Source of the DNA: Amycolatopsis rubida | GTDB lineage: Bacteria; Actinomycetota; Actinomycetes; Mycobacteriales; Pseudonocardiaceae | Direction of reading: 5' to 3' | Length of the DNA: 64,000 nucleotides | NCBI RefSeq assembly: GCF_900115345.1 | Contig: NZ_FOWC01000002.1 | Span: 620,001-684,000 of the forward strand | Shown here: in pieces, positions 1-9,014 of the stretch | How the letters are laid out: each line of letters opens with the position of its first letter | Position numbering within the stretch: the stretch's first letter is position 1 | Translations under genes and position numbers: made by a program | The notes under the pieces: generated by a model | Told to the model about the DNA's origin: nothing | The model's input: only the letters and a program-made list of their open reading frames with translations | Databases searched by the model: none

Positions 1-582
1 CGTCAGCATCGACACGAACTCGGTGTAGACGACGTGGATCTCGTCCACGCCGGTGATGCCGTCGGCGTTGCCAGAGGCGTCGTCGACACCCGCGTTGAAG
101 GACTGCACCAGCGTCTCCGCCGCCGCGACCGCGTCCGGGTAACCCGGCTGGTCGGAGAAGCCGGTCCAGCTGCCGGCCACCGCACGGTTGCGGAACCGGT
201 AGTAGTTCAGGCCCTTGCTGCCGGTGGTGTAGACGTCGACCTCCTTGCCTTCCTTCTTCAGGAGGGCAAGCAGCTCTTCGGTCGCCTTCAGCACGTTGGA
301 GTTGTAACCGCCGCACTGGCCCTTGTCACTGGTGACGACCAGGACGGCGGCGCGCTTCGGGTTCGGGCGCTCGACCAGCAGCGGGTGGTCGAGGTTGGCC
401 GCCGCGCCGGCCAGCGCCGAGAGCACCTTGGTGATCTCGTCCGCGTACGGCCGGGAAGCGGCGACCTTCGCGCGCGCCTTGGTGATGCGCGCGGTGGCGA
501 TGAGTTCCATCGCCTTGGTGATCTTGCCGATCGACTTCGTCGCCTTGATGCGCGAGCGAAGCTCCCGCAGTTGTGCGGCCAT
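1..582 (-). CDS. atpG: ATP synthase gamma subunit, 3' end off the window
   Basis: This is the central rotor stalk of F1, which turns inside the alpha3beta3 head and couples the c-ring to catalysis at the cytoplasmic face of the membrane. The N-terminal 194 residues are visible. They begin [20 protein letters not shown], the typical first helix of the coiled-coil foot, and include the segment [10 protein letters not shown] seen in gamma subunits. The ATG at 582 lies 11 bp after the atpA stop, as expected for the operon. The reading frame is still open at base 1, so the C-terminal helix and the following atpD and atpC are outside the window. Confidence 0.97.
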   Translation of the reverse strand, partial: MAAQLRELRSRIKATKSIGKITKAMELIATARITKARAKVAASRPYADEITKVLSALAGAAANLDHPLLVERPNPKRAAVLVVTSDKGQCGGYNSNVLKATEELLALLKKEGKEVDVYTTGSKGLNYYRFRNRAVAGSWTGFSDQPGYPDAVAAAETLVQSFNAGVDDASGNADGITGVDEIHVVYTEFVSMLT

Positions 583-593
583 GGGCTACCAGC

Positions 594-2231
594 TCACTTC
601 TTCGGGGCGGGCTTGTTGACCTTGACGGTCTCCTGCCCGACCTTCTCGGCGGCCATCGCGTCGGCGTTCGACTCGAGCGGCTTGCCCTCGGAGGTGGTGA
701 ACTCCTTCTTGAACTCGTTCACCGCCGCGATCAGCGCGTCGCGGGTGTCGTCCTCGAACTTGCCGGTGTCGCGGATCGCGCCCAGCACCTCGGCGTGCTT
801 GCGCCGCGCCGAGTCGAGGAACTCGAGGTTGAAGCGGCGCACGTCCTCGGTCGGGACCGAGTCGAAGTAGCCGTTCGTGCCCAGGTACACCGTGGCGACC
901 TGCTCCTCGACCGGAACCGGCGAGTACTGCGGCTGCTTGAGCACCTCATACAGCCGGGCACCGCGCTCCAGCTGCGCCTTCGACGCGTCGTCCAGGTCCG
1001 AGGCGAAGGCGGCGAACGCCTCCAGCTCCCGGTACTGGGACAGGTCGATGCGCAGCGAGCCCGCGACGTTCTTCATCGCCTTGACCTGCGCGGCACCACC
1101 CACGCGGGAGACCGAGATACCCACGTCGATAGCCGGGCGCTGACCGGCGTTGAAGAGGTCCGACTGGAAGAAGCACTGGCCGTCGGTGATCGAAATGACG
1201 TTCGTCGGGATGTAGGCCGACACGTCGTTGGCCTTGGTCTCGATGATCGGCAGACCGGTCAGCGAGCCAGCGCCCAGCTCGTCCGAGAGCTTCGCGCAGC
1301 GCTCAAGGAGACGGGAGTGCAAGTAGAAGACGTCGCCGGGGAACGCCTCGCGGCCCGGCGGACGGCGCAGCAGCAGCGAGATCGCGCGGTAGGCGTCGGC
1401 CTGCTTGGTCAGGTCGTCGAACACGATCAGGACGTGCTTGCCCTCGTACATCCAGTGCTGGCCGATGGCCGAGCCGGTGTAGGGGGCGATCCACTTGAAG
1501 CCCGCCGAGTCCGACGCCGGGGCGGCGACGATGGTGGTGTACTCCATCGCGCCCGCGTCCTCGAGCGCCGACTTCACCGAGGCGATCGTGGAGCCCTTCT
1601 GGCCGACCGCGACGTAGATGCAGCGAACCTGCTTCTTCGGGTCGCCGGTCTCCCAGTTGGCCTTCTGGTTGATGATCGTGTCCACCGCGACCGCGGTCTT
1701 GCCGGTCTTGCGGTCGCCGATGATCAGCTGGCGCTGGCCGCGGCCGATCGGGGTCATCGCGTCGATCGCGGTGATGCCCGTCTGCAGCGGCTCGGCCACC
1801 GGCTGGCGCTCGACCACCGAGGCGGCCTTGAGCTCCAGCGCGCGGCGGCCGGTGGTCTCGATCTCGCCGAGGCCGTCGATGGCCTGGCCGAGCGGGTTGA
1901 CGACCCGGCCGAGGTAGCCGTCGCCGACCGGCACCGAGAGGACCTGGCCGGTCCGCTTGACCTGCTGGCCTTCTTCGATGCTCTCGAAGTCGCCGAGGAT
2001 CGCCGCGCCGATGGAACGCGCGTCCAGGTTCAGCGCCACGCCAAGGACGCCGCCCGGGAACTCGAGCAGCTCGTTGGCCATGGCCGAGGGCAGCCCTTCG
2101 ACGTGGGCGATGCCGTCACCGGCGTCGGCGACGACGCCGACCTCTTCCCGCTCCACCGAAGGGGCGTAACTCGAGACGTAATTCTCGATCGCGTGGGCGA
2201 TCTCGTCCGAGGAGATCGTCAGCTCCGCCAT
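594..2231 (-). CDS. atpA: ATP synthase alpha subunit
   Basis: This is the non-catalytic nucleotide-binding subunit of the F1 head (545 aa). The Walker A loop GDRKTGKT is at residues 172-179 and the family signature follows near [15 protein letters not shown] chose the ATG at 2231 ([10 protein letters not shown]) because the 13 upstream in-frame residues do not resemble the family. The protein ends in a charged tail of roughly 30 residues after the canonical C-terminal domain (ending VNKPAPKK). A similar alpha tail in mycobacteria restrains ATP hydrolysis, so this one may do the same, by inference. The gene sits 54 bp after atpH and 11 bp before atpG. Confidence 0.98.
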   Translation of the reverse strand: MAELTISSDEIAHAIENYVSSYAPSVEREEVGVVADAGDGIAHVEGLPSAMANELLEFPGGVLGVALNLDARSIGAAILGDFESIEEGQQVKRTGQVLSVPVGDGYLGRVVNPLGQAIDGLGEIETTGRRALELKAASVVERQPVAEPLQTGITAIDAMTPIGRGQRQLIIGDRKTGKTAVAVDTIINQKANWETGDPKKQVRCIYVAVGQKGSTIASVKSALEDAGAMEYTTIVAAPASDSAGFKWIAPYTGSAIGQHWMYEGKHVLIVFDDLTKQADAYRAISLLLRRPPGREAFPGDVFYLHSRLLERCAKLSDELGAGSLTGLPIIETKANDVSAYIPTNVISITDGQCFFQSDLFNAGQRPAIDVGISVSRVGGAAQVKAMKNVAGSLRIDLSQYRELEAFAAFASDLDDASKAQLERGARLYEVLKQPQYSPVPVEEQVATVYLGTNGYFDSVPTEDVRRFNLEFLDSARRKHAEVLGAIRDTGKFEDDTRDALIAAVNEFKKEFTTSEGKPLESNADAMAAEKVGQETVKVNKPAPKK

Positions 2232-2285
2232 TTCGTTCCCGCTCTCGCTTCTGTTCTGTCCAGTGTGCAAAGTCTGTAGTGCCGC

Positions 2286-3110
2286 TCAGGCCCGGCTCAG
2301 CGTGCGGCGCACCGCCGCCAGCTGCCCGGAGGTGCTGCCGTCGATGACCTCGTCCCCGACGCGGACGACGAGGCCGCCGCCGAGTGCCGGGTCGATCTCG
2401 ACGTGCAGCGCGATCGGCCGCCCGTAGATGCCGTCGAGCTTGGTCCCCAGCAGGGCCCGCTGCTCGTCGGTGAGCGCGTTCGCCGAGGTCACGTACGCGA
2501 CCGAGCGCTCGCGCCGCTGCGCGGCCAGCGCGACCAGCTTGTCGAGCGCGTTGCCGATGCCGCGCCCTTTGGCGCGCTGCACGGCCTGCTCGACCAGGGT
2601 CTCGACGACCGCGTCGACCTTGCCCGCGAACAGCCCGCGGACCAGGGTCCGCTTCGCGTCGGCGGGAGCGCTCAGGTCAGACAGCGCCGCCTCGAGTTCC
2701 GGGGCGCCCGCGACGATCCGCGCGACCTGGAACAGCTGAGACTCGACGGTTTCGATGTTCCCGGCTTTCTCGGCGGCGGTGAGCAGCGCCGAACGGCCGG
2801 CCGACTCGAGCCCGTCCACCAGCTCGCGGGGACTGGACCAGCGGCTGCCCGCCACGGTGTCGAGCACCTTCAGGGCCTGCTCGCTCAGCTTTCCGTCGAA
2901 CAGGCGGCGGACCAGGCCCTGGCGGCTCTCCGGAGCGACCGAAGAATCGCCGACCGCGCGGCGCAGGCCGATTTCGCGGTCGAGGAGGTCGACGACCGAG
3001 AGCAGCTCGTCCCCGACCTTCGCGGGTTCGGCGCCCGCTCCGGCCAGCACCTCGCCGAGCGAACGCTCGGCGAGGTCGAGCGCTTCACGGCTCGCAGCAT
3101 GCAGCGTCAT
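2286..3110 (-). CDS. atpH: ATP synthase delta subunit
   Basis: Delta (OSCP-type) joins the peripheral stalk to the top of the F1 head. At 274 aa it is longer than the roughly 180-residue E. coli subunit but normal for this part of the Actinobacteria. It is not the b-delta fusion of about 440 residues seen in mycobacteria, because a separate complete atpF lies just upstream. The C-terminal part (AYVTSANALTDEQRALLGTK, then the end segment GGGLVVRVGDEVIDGSTSG) is the conserved OSCP signature. The ATG at 3110 is 6 bp downstream of the atpF stop, consistent with translational coupling. Confidence 0.96.
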   Translation of the reverse strand: MTLHAASREALDLAERSLGEVLAGAGAEPAKVGDELLSVVDLLDREIGLRRAVGDSSVAPESRQGLVRRLFDGKLSEQALKVLDTVAGSRWSSPRELVDGLESAGRSALLTAAEKAGNIETVESQLFQVARIVAGAPELEAALSDLSAPADAKRTLVRGLFAGKVDAVVETLVEQAVQRAKGRGIGNALDKLVALAAQRRERSVAYVTSANALTDEQRALLGTKLDGIYGRPIALHVEIDPALGGGLVVRVGDEVIDGSTSGQLAAVRRTLSRA

Positions 3111-3116
3111 CTCTGG

Positions 3117-3665
3117 TTACTTCCCCGCTCCGTTGGTGGCCCCGGCGGTGTCCAGCTCCGCGAGGAACCGGTCGACGGTGCCGCGACGGCGCGCCTCGTC
3201 CTCGAGCGACTCGCCGACGATGCGGCCGGCCAGCTCGACCGCGTTGCGGCCCATTTCGGCCCGCAGCTCGGCGACGATCTGCGCCTTCTGCGCCTGCAGC
3301 TGCGCGTGGCCCTGCGCCACGATCCGCTGGGATTCGGACTCCGCCTGCTCCCGCAGCTCCGCCTTGATCTGCTCGGCTTCGAGCCGGGCGTCGTCGCGGA
3401 TCTTCGCGGCTTCGGAACGGGCGTCCGCCAGCTGCGCCTTGTACTCCGACAGCGCCTTCTCGGCCTCTGCCTGAGCCTTCTCGGCCCTCTCGATCCCGCC
3501 TTCGATCTTCTGCGCCCGCTCCTCGTACGCCTTCTCGAAACGAGGGACGACGTACTTCTTGAGGATGAACAGCAGGATCAGGAAGGCGACGATGCCGAGG
3601 ATCACTTCCGGCCACGCCGGAACGATCGGGTTCTCTGATGCGAGTACCGCTTCGGTCTTCAGCAC
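3117..3665 (-). CDS. atpF: ATP synthase b subunit
   Basis: This is the peripheral stalk (stator) subunit of Fo. Its 182 residues contain one N-terminal membrane helix (about residues 18-36, PEVILGIVAFLILLFILKK), followed by a long charged alpha-helical segment rich in Glu, Lys, Arg and Ala that forms the stalk. It is followed after 6 bp by atpH and preceded at 28 bp by atpE. There is no delta fusion, unlike in mycobacteria. Confidence 0.96.
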   Translation of the reverse strand: MLKTEAVLASENPIVPAWPEVILGIVAFLILLFILKKYVVPRFEKAYEERAQKIEGGIERAEKAQAEAEKALSEYKAQLADARSEAAKIRDDARLEAEQIKAELREQAESESQRIVAQGHAQLQAQKAQIVAELRAEMGRNAVELAGRIVGESLEDEARRRGTVDRFLAELDTAGATNGAGK

Positions 3666-3693
3666 AACGTCTCCTTACGCGAGAGCGGACGAC

Positions 3694-3948
3694 TCAGGCG
3701 GAGGCGATGAAGTAGATGACGATACCGATCAGGGCCAGCACCTCGGTGAGCACGAAGGTGGCGTAACCGATGCCCTGGAGCTTGCTCTGGGCCTCCGGCT
3801 GACGGGCGGTGCCGTTGATCACCGCGGCGAAGATCAGGCCCACACCGATGCCCGGGCCGATCGCGCCCAGGCCGTAGCCGATCGCGGCGAGGCCCTTGTT
3901 GAGGTTGATGGTCTCGGCGGCGGCCTGGGCCAGAACGATGTTGCTCAC
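3694..3948 (-). CDS. atpE: ATP synthase c subunit
   Basis: This is the 84-residue hairpin proteolipid that forms the rotating c-ring. Two membrane helices flank the conserved polar loop ARQPEAQ (residues 48-54). The proton-carrying carboxylate in helix 2 is Glu69 ([10 protein letters not shown]). Aligned by the RQPEAQ loop with the mycobacterial subunit, the position of its Asp28 is Val36 and that of its Ala63 is Leu71, both part of the bedaquiline pocket there. The gene sits between atpB and atpF. Confidence 0.97.
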   Translation of the reverse strand: MSNIVLAQAAAETINLNKGLAAIGYGLGAIGPGIGVGLIFAAVINGTARQPEAQSKLQGIGYATFVLTEVLALIGIVIYFIASA

Positions 3949-4006
3949 GTGCGTTTCCCTTCACTTCGGTCCGCGCACTCACGCGGATCGGGGTCTTGAG
4001 GTGTTC

Positions 4007-4792
4007 TCAGTGCTCCGACGCCAGCGCGGCGCCGATGTACCCCGCGGACAGCAGGGCGAAGATGTACGCCTGGAGGCACTGGATGAACGCCTCCAGGAAC
4101 GTCAGGCCGATGGCGAAGATCCACGCCACCAGCGACACCGGCTTCAGCGCGATGCTCGAGGTCTCGGTCAGCAGGAAGGTGCCGCCGAGGGTGAAGACCG
4201 CCAGGATCAGGTGTCCCGCGAACATGGCCGCGAAAACACGGATGGCGAGCGTGAGCGGGTTCAGGAAGAACTTCTCCGCGAACTCGATCAGCGCGTACAG
4301 CGGCAGCACCGGGCCGGGGACGCCGGCCGGAGCGAGTTCCTTCTTGAAGTACCCGCCGAGGCCGTGCTTCTTGATCCCGACGTAGTGGTACATCGGGTAG
4401 ACCACGAGCACCGACAACGCGATCGGGAACCCGAACCGCGCCATGGTGGGGAACTGCAGGAACGGGATGACCCCGTAGAGGTTGTTCAGCAGGATGAAGG
4501 TGAACAACGCGAAGATCACCGGCACGAAGCGCTGGAAGTCCTTCGAGCCGATCTGCTCGCGGGCGATGTTGTTGCGCGCGAAGTCGTAGATGCCCTCGGC
4601 CACGAACTGGCCTTTGGTCGGGACCGTCTTCAGCTTGCGCGTCGCCAGCAGGAAGTACCCCGCGATGATGATCACCGAGAGCACCACCAGAAGCATCGGC
4701 TTCGTGACGAAGCCGAACAACGGCGGCAGCTCAAAGCTTTCGGCGCCAGGGGGCGCGAAGGTCGCACCCTCGGTCAGTACCAGCGCGGCCAC
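4007..4792 (-). CDS. atpB: ATP synthase a subunit
   Basis: This is the stator channel subunit of Fo (261 aa), which provides the proton half-channels beside the c-ring. Several hydrophobic helices are visible. The essential arginine is Arg185 in the segment NPLTLAIRVFAAMFAGH. The ATG at 4792 gives MAALVLTEGATFAPPG. A gap of 58 bp separates it from atpE downstream, and an unusually long 384-bp gap separates it from atpI upstream, so the main atp promoter may lie in that gap. Confidence 0.97.
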   Translation of the reverse strand: MAALVLTEGATFAPPGAESFELPPLFGFVTKPMLLVVLSVIIIAGYFLLATRKLKTVPTKGQFVAEGIYDFARNNIAREQIGSKDFQRFVPVIFALFTFILLNNLYGVIPFLQFPTMARFGFPIALSVLVVYPMYHYVGIKKHGLGGYFKKELAPAGVPGPVLPLYALIEFAEKFFLNPLTLAIRVFAAMFAGHLILAVFTLGGTFLLTETSSIALKPVSLVAWIFAIGLTFLEAFIQCLQAYIFALLSAGYIGAALASEH

Positions 4793-5176
4793 TGGGCTCC
4801 TCCCGGTTCTCCCGGCCGGCGTTCACTCCGCCGGGGGAATCGTCACGATCTGGACTTAACGTACCCGATACTCATCGGGACGCCGGAGGCGGCGGTACCC
4901 ACCGTGCGCGGAGCCAGTCAGCCGGTCCGCGCACGAGGGAGGTCTCGCGTGAACACTGCCCTGCGGTCTACTTCGGACCAGCTGCTGAGAAGGCGGAACC
5001 ATCCGGTCGCCACACTGCTGATCGCGGTTCGTCGTCGGGAGTGCGCGGCCGAGGCCGCCACCCATGACGCGGACCATACCAGCAGGTCAATCACTGCCGT
5101 ACAGGCGTACTCCTTACCAGCCGAATGGTCCAGGACCTAGGTCCCGGACCCGGCGGGGACCCTTGTCCCGAACCCG
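4793..5176. other. 384-bp non-coding gap between atpI and atpB
   Basis: No convincing coding sequence is seen on either strand. The gap is long for this tight operon. At its atpI side lies the near-palindrome described at 5127-5150. A minus-strand segment around 5075-5100 (TTGACC followed by TATGGT) has promoter-like hexamers but poor spacing, so I do not call a promoter. The gap is the best place for an independent atpB promoter. Confidence 0.6.
5127..5150. terminator. Palindrome downstream of atpI, possible terminator or regulator site
   Basis: Two 12-base halves form a 24-bp near-perfect palindrome with a perfect 12-bp core GGACCTAGGTCC at 5133-5144 and matching outer arms GGTCC and GGACC; one symmetric pair is mismatched. 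It starts 27 bp past the atpI stop on the minus strand. There is no T tract, so termination would have to be the hairpin-only type common in high-GC Actinobacteria. A protein-binding site is an alternative. Confidence 0.45.
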
Positions 5177-5656
5177 TCAATTCGAAGCGGGAATGATGGT
5201 CGGGATACGCGCTTTGCGGAATGCCGCGAACTCCACGGCGGCCGCCACGAGAATGGCGACGATCATCGTGATCCCGAGCGAAAGCGGGTGCAGCACGGTG
5301 ACGCCCTTGAGCAGAGTGAGCGCGAGGAACAGCAGGATGACCTTCGCCGCGTAACCGCCGAGAGCGATGAGCATCACCAGAGACGGGTCCTGTCCGGCGG
5401 ATACCTTCATCATGCCCAGCGTGGACAGCGAGGCGACCATCGCCAGCACGCCGCCGACCAACGCCCCGAGGAAGCCGTGCAGTCCGTTGAGGACGGTGAA
5501 AAGCACAATGCAGACCAGGATGAACGGCGGGGTGAACAGCAGCGAGGCGCGCGTCATCGAGCGCGCGAGCTGACGCACCGGAGCGGCGTGCGGGTTCTCC
5601 GGAGCTGTGGCCTGAGCCGGTGCCTGGGACGTCTCGGGCGTCTCGGTGTCGCTCAC
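5177..5656 (-). CDS. atpI: ATP synthase I-like membrane protein
   Basis: This small membrane protein (159 aa) is encoded just before the F1Fo subunits. AtpI-type proteins help assemble the c-ring or supply magnesium in other bacteria. After a hydrophilic N-terminus rich in Pro, Ala and Glu (residues 1-30) there are four hydrophobic segments. The GTG at 5656 is preceded by AGGAG at 9 bases. The assignment rests on position and topology, because the family is poorly conserved. Confidence 0.8.
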   Translation of the reverse strand: MSDTETPETSQAPAQATAPENPHAAPVRQLARSMTRASLLFTPPFILVCIVLFTVLNGLHGFLGALVGGVLAMVASLSTLGMMKVSAGQDPSLVMLIALGGYAAKVILLFLALTLLKGVTVLHPLSLGITMIVAILVAAAVEFAAFRKARIPTIIPASN

Positions 5657-5707
5657 TGCAATCGCTCCTCGTTCGGTTCGACCCGCCAGTATAGACCGCC
5701 CGCGGAC

Positions 5708-6865
5708 TCAGATGCCGTGGCGGTGGCGGGAACGCAGTCGCGGCACCAGCGAAACCAGCACCGCGACCACCAGCGCGGCGCCAATCGCCCAGAACACCAC
5801 CGGGCTGTCGAAAATCGTGATGGAGACCGCTCCGAACGAGAGAATTCCGGCCCACAAATAGATCAGCAGCACCGCGCGGCGTTGCGAATGGCCGATTTCC
5901 AGCAGCCGGTGGTGCAGATGCATTTTGTCGGCGGCGAACGGGCTCTGCCCGCGCCGGGTGCGCCGGACGACGGCCATCACGAGGTCGAGCACCGGCACGA
6001 AAAGCACGGCCACGACGACGACCAGCGGGGACAGCAGGGCGAGCGCGTCCGAGGCGGAGAACCGGGTGTAGTTGACCCGTCCGCTCGCCGAGGTGGTGGC
6101 CCCGGCGAGCATCAGCCCGATCATCATCGATCCGGAGTCGCCCATGAAAATTCTGGCGGGCTGGAAGTTGTACGGAAGGAAACCGAGACAGGCCCCGGCG
6201 AGCGCGGCGGCGATGAGCGCGGGCGGGTACGAGCCGAAGTCGCCGCCCGCGTTGTCGAGAAGGCCGAGCGAGAACACGCAGGTGGCCGTCGCGGCGATGA
6301 AGCCGAGCCCGCCGGCCAGCCCGTCGAGGCCGTCGACGAAGTTCATCGCGTTGACCATCACCACGACCATGACGACGGTCAGCAGCGCGCCCTGGTTCTT
6401 GTCCAGCACCAGCACCGAGCCGATGGAATCGCCGTTGCCGCCCCACGGCACCCAGAACGACACCCACTGCACGCCGAAGATGACGAGGATCCCGGCGCAC
6501 ATGACCTGCCCGGCGAGCTTCGTCCAGGCGTCCAGCTCGAACCGGTCGTCCAGGATGCCGATGAGCGAGATGACGCCCGCCGCGAGCAGCACGCCGACCG
6601 CGTCGTAGGAGACGTCGAACCCGTGGCTGAGGGCGGGCAGCTGGTGCGCGAGGCCCATCGCCGCGGCGATCCCGAGGTAGATGCCGACGCCGCCCATCCG
6701 CGGGATCGGCTTGACGTGCACGTCGCGCGCGCGAGGGTTGGCGATCGCGCCGATCCGGATGGCCACGCGCCGCACGACGCCGGTCAGCAGATAGGTCACC
6801 GCGGTCGCGGTCAGCGCGACGAGCAGGTACTCCCGGATCGGGAGAAGTCCTTGGACTACAGGCAT
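5708..6865 (-). CDS. wecA: Undecaprenyl/decaprenyl-phosphate GlcNAc-1-phosphate transferase
   Basis: This MraY/WecA-family integral membrane enzyme (385 aa) transfers GlcNAc-1-phosphate from UDP-GlcNAc to a polyprenyl phosphate. In mycolate-type Actinobacteria this starts the linker that anchors arabinogalactan to peptidoglycan. The family acidic motifs are present: [40 protein letters not shown], and the histidine loop HLHHR. About 11 hydrophobic segments are visible. It lies between sua5 and atpI, as in mycobacteria. Confidence 0.94.
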   Translation of the reverse strand: MPVVQGLLPIREYLLVALTATAVTYLLTGVVRRVAIRIGAIANPRARDVHVKPIPRMGGVGIYLGIAAAMGLAHQLPALSHGFDVSYDAVGVLLAAGVISLIGILDDRFELDAWTKLAGQVMCAGILVIFGVQWVSFWVPWGGNGDSIGSVLVLDKNQGALLTVVMVVVMVNAMNFVDGLDGLAGGLGFIAATATCVFSLGLLDNAGGDFGSYPPALIAAALAGACLGFLPYNFQPARIFMGDSGSMMIGLMLAGATTSASGRVNYTRFSASDALALLSPLVVVVAVLFVPVLDLVMAVVRRTRRGQSPFAADKMHLHHRLLEIGHSQRRAVLLIYLWAGILSFGAVSITIFDSPVVFWAIGAALVVAVLVSLVPRLRSRHRHGI

Positions 6866-6952
6866 GTGTCACGCCCGCCGGGAGGTCGGAGTCACCGGCT
6901 CACGCTACCGCGCCCGCGTGCGGCCCCGGTGAACGGCAGTCACTTCCCCGGC

Positions 6953-7603
6953 TCAGTCCAGCGTCTCCTCGGCGACGCCGATCACCTCGGCGATGGCGGC
7001 CTTGGCGACCGCGCCCTCGCGCAGCACGAGCGGCTGGTCGCCGGTCAGGTCCACGATGGACGACGCCACCGTTTCCCCGCTCGACCCGCCGTCGAGATAC
7101 ACCGACACCGAATCGCCGAGCTGCTCCTGAGCGTCCTCGACGGTCGAAGCGGGCGAACGCCCGGAAACGTTCGCGCTCGACACCGCCATCGGGCCGACGT
7201 CGCGCAGCAGCTCGAGCGCGACCGGATGCAGCGGCATCCGCAGCATCACCGTGCCGCGGGAGTTGCCGAGATTCCATTGCAGGCTCGGCGCGTGCGGCAG
7301 CACGATCGACAGATCGCCCGGCCAGAACGCCTCGATCAGCGCCCGCGCCTGCGGCGGGACGCCGAGCACCAGACCGTCCACAGTGGACCACGAACCGACG
7401 AGAACGCCGACCGGCATGTCCGGGCCGCGGTTCTTCGCCCGCAGCAACGCCTGGACGGCGCCGGAGTCGAACGCGTCGGCTCCGATGCCGTACACCGTGT
7501 CCGTCGGCAGGACGACCAGCCGGCTCGACCGCACCGCGGCGGCCGCCGCGGACAGGCCTTCGGCTCGGGATTCGCGCTTGCCGCAGTCGTAGACCGCACT
7601 CAT
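6953..7603 (-). CDS. sua5: L-threonylcarbamoyladenylate synthase (YrdC/Sua5 domain)
   Basis: This enzyme makes threonylcarbamoyl-AMP from threonine, bicarbonate and ATP, the first step of t6A37 modification of ANN-decoding tRNAs. The 216-aa product has the YrdC core only: SRLVVLPTDTVYGIGAD near the N-terminus, KNRGPDMPVG, and SSANVSGRSPAS. The C-terminal Sua5 domain is absent, so it is a short form. I start at the ATG at 7603 (MSAVYDCGKRES), because the 28 extra upstream codons run into an intergenic palindrome and do not look like the family. Confidence 0.93.
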   Translation of the reverse strand: MSAVYDCGKRESRAEGLSAAAAAVRSSRLVVLPTDTVYGIGADAFDSGAVQALLRAKNRGPDMPVGVLVGSWSTVDGLVLGVPPQARALIEAFWPGDLSIVLPHAPSLQWNLGNSRGTVMLRMPLHPVALELLRDVGPMAVSSANVSGRSPASTVEDAQEQLGDSVSVYLDGGSSGETVASSIVDLTGDQPLVLREGAVAKAAIAEVIGVAEETLD

Positions 7604-7643
7604 GCCGGGAAGCCTATCCCCCGGCGCCCCTGGCAGGCGCTGC

Positions 7644-7695
7644 CGAGGTACGTGAGGGGAATCTGATTCCCTCCGGGTTCCCCGCACGTACCTCG
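7644..7695. repeat. Intergenic palindromic repeat, copy 1
   Basis: The outer arms CGAGGTACGTG (7644-7654) and CACGTACCTCG (7685-7695) are perfect complements. Inside them lie AGGGGAATC and GATTCCCT. Related arms occur at 11201-11393 and 16617-16671 and as a half copy near 51006. It sits downstream of the secreted-protein gene ending at 7704, so it could act as a terminator for it. Confidence 0.7.
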
Positions 7696-7703
7696 CCGAG
7701 CGG

Positions 7704-8900
7704 TCAGGCGCCGTAGGTGGCCTGCTTCACCGCGAACACGTTGCGATTCCCCTTGCCCTCCTGCAGCGACCACAGCAGATCCGCGGCCTTCGGGTCCTCC
7801 CAGTACGAGATGCTCTCCCCGCTGCTCACCCAGGCGTGCGTAGCCGGGCCCGCGGCCGGGGTCCAGTAGTACAACTGCTTCGCCGCGGAGGAGTTGAACC
7901 ACCAGCGGCCGTTGTGGGAGGCGACGCCGTTGAGGTTGTACCAGGGCAGCTTCAGCGCCTGGCTCGCCGTCGTGGAGGCGGCGAACGTCGTCGCTCCCGA
8001 GGCGAACGGGAAGCGCACCGCCCGGGGCGGGCGGTTCGGGTAGTCCTTGCAGTCGGCCTTGCAGGTGTACTCGGTCATCACGATCGACTTGCTGACGCGG
8101 TCCAGCGAGATGCTCGACCAGGCCAGGTTCGTGCCGGACGTGGTGTGCGCGGCGACCGTGCCCACCTGCGGCAGGACGTAGCGGTAGTTGTGCGCGTAGT
8201 ACTGGCCGCCGGACTGGCCGATCTGGCCCGCCGTTCCGCCCGGGTTGACCTCAAGGATCTTGCGCATGTCGAAGACCCGCATGCCGCCGCCGGTGTCGGC
8301 GACGTACAGGTAGTCGCCGTACCAGGAGACGCCGCCGGCGTGGATCGGGATGTCCTGGTAGTTCGGCGAAGCGTTCGTGCCGGTCGGTTCGACGAGCAGG
8401 ATCTTGCGGTACTTGTTCGGGTACGTCGCGTCCCAGTCGGCGAGCGTGATCCGGCTGCGGACCTGTTTGCCGCCGCATTTGTCGCGCGTGTACCAGCTGA
8501 CCGCGACGAGCTGGTGCCCGTCGTAGTTGCCGCCGTTGTCGCCGCCGACCGCGTCGCGGCTGGTGGTGATGCCCTGCGGGTAGTTCGTGCAGTCGCCGTT
8601 GTCGCCGTCGTCGAACCGGAAACCGCCGGTGAGCCCGGCCGGTTTGAAGCTCGACGGCAGGGCTTTGCGGTCGTGGTTCGCGGTGGCCATGACGGTGTGC
8701 ACCGGCGCGGTGTGCAGCTTCGCCGCGAGACCGGAGTAGACCGCGTCGTACTTGTGGTAATCCGAGGTCAGCGTGTATTCGCCGGCCGGAAGGGTGGTCG
8801 GTCCGGCCGCGGCGGACGCGCTGGTGGCGCTCGCGGTGAGCGCACTGGCGGCGATGAGCACAGCGCCGCAGCCGGCCGTGATGCGATGACGCAAGAACAT
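7704..8900 (-). CDS. Secreted protein of unknown function
   Basis: A Sec signal peptide is clear (FLRHRITAGCGAVLIAASAL, then ASATSASAAAG, cleavage near residue 30). The mature part has about 365 residues and no membrane segment. It is rich in Trp, Tyr, Gly and Asp and contains several cysteine-bearing loops (CTNYPQG, KCGGKQV, CKADCKDYP). Repeated YLYVADTGGGMRVFDM-like stretches suggest a beta-propeller, by inference. The ATG at 8900 is preceded by GGGGGAG. It follows the M6-type protease gene in the same direction with a 114-bp gap, so it may be exported alongside it. I do not recognise a characterised family. Confidence 0.75.
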   Translation of the reverse strand: MFLRHRITAGCGAVLIAASALTASATSASAAAGPTTLPAGEYTLTSDYHKYDAVYSGLAAKLHTAPVHTVMATANHDRKALPSSFKPAGLTGGFRFDDGDNGDCTNYPQGITTSRDAVGGDNGGNYDGHQLVAVSWYTRDKCGGKQVRSRITLADWDATYPNKYRKILLVEPTGTNASPNYQDIPIHAGGVSWYGDYLYVADTGGGMRVFDMRKILEVNPGGTAGQIGQSGGQYYAHNYRYVLPQVGTVAAHTTSGTNLAWSSISLDRVSKSIVMTEYTCKADCKDYPNRPPRAVRFPFASGATTFAASTTASQALKLPWYNLNGVASHNGRWWFNSSAAKQLYYWTPAAGPATHAWVSSGESISYWEDPKAADLLWSLQEGKGNRNVFAVKQATYGA

Positions 8901-9014
8901 GACTCCCCCAGAAGTCTGATTGTTCGGCCGCCCCAAGGTAGGGGGTCGCTCGATTGAGGGCAACCCGGGCGAAAGGCGCCATCCGCCGTGCGGACGGAGG
9001 GCGCCTTTCCCGGA

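Noticed and set aside
573..2279. A long plus-strand frame opposite atpA
   Set aside because: It is antisense to ATP synthase alpha; composition (Arg, Asp, Val, Gly, Leu repeats) is that of a frame shadow.
4793..5176. A strong atp operon promoter
   Set aside because: Promoter-like hexamers exist near 5075-5100 on the minus strand, but with wrong spacing. I left the location open.
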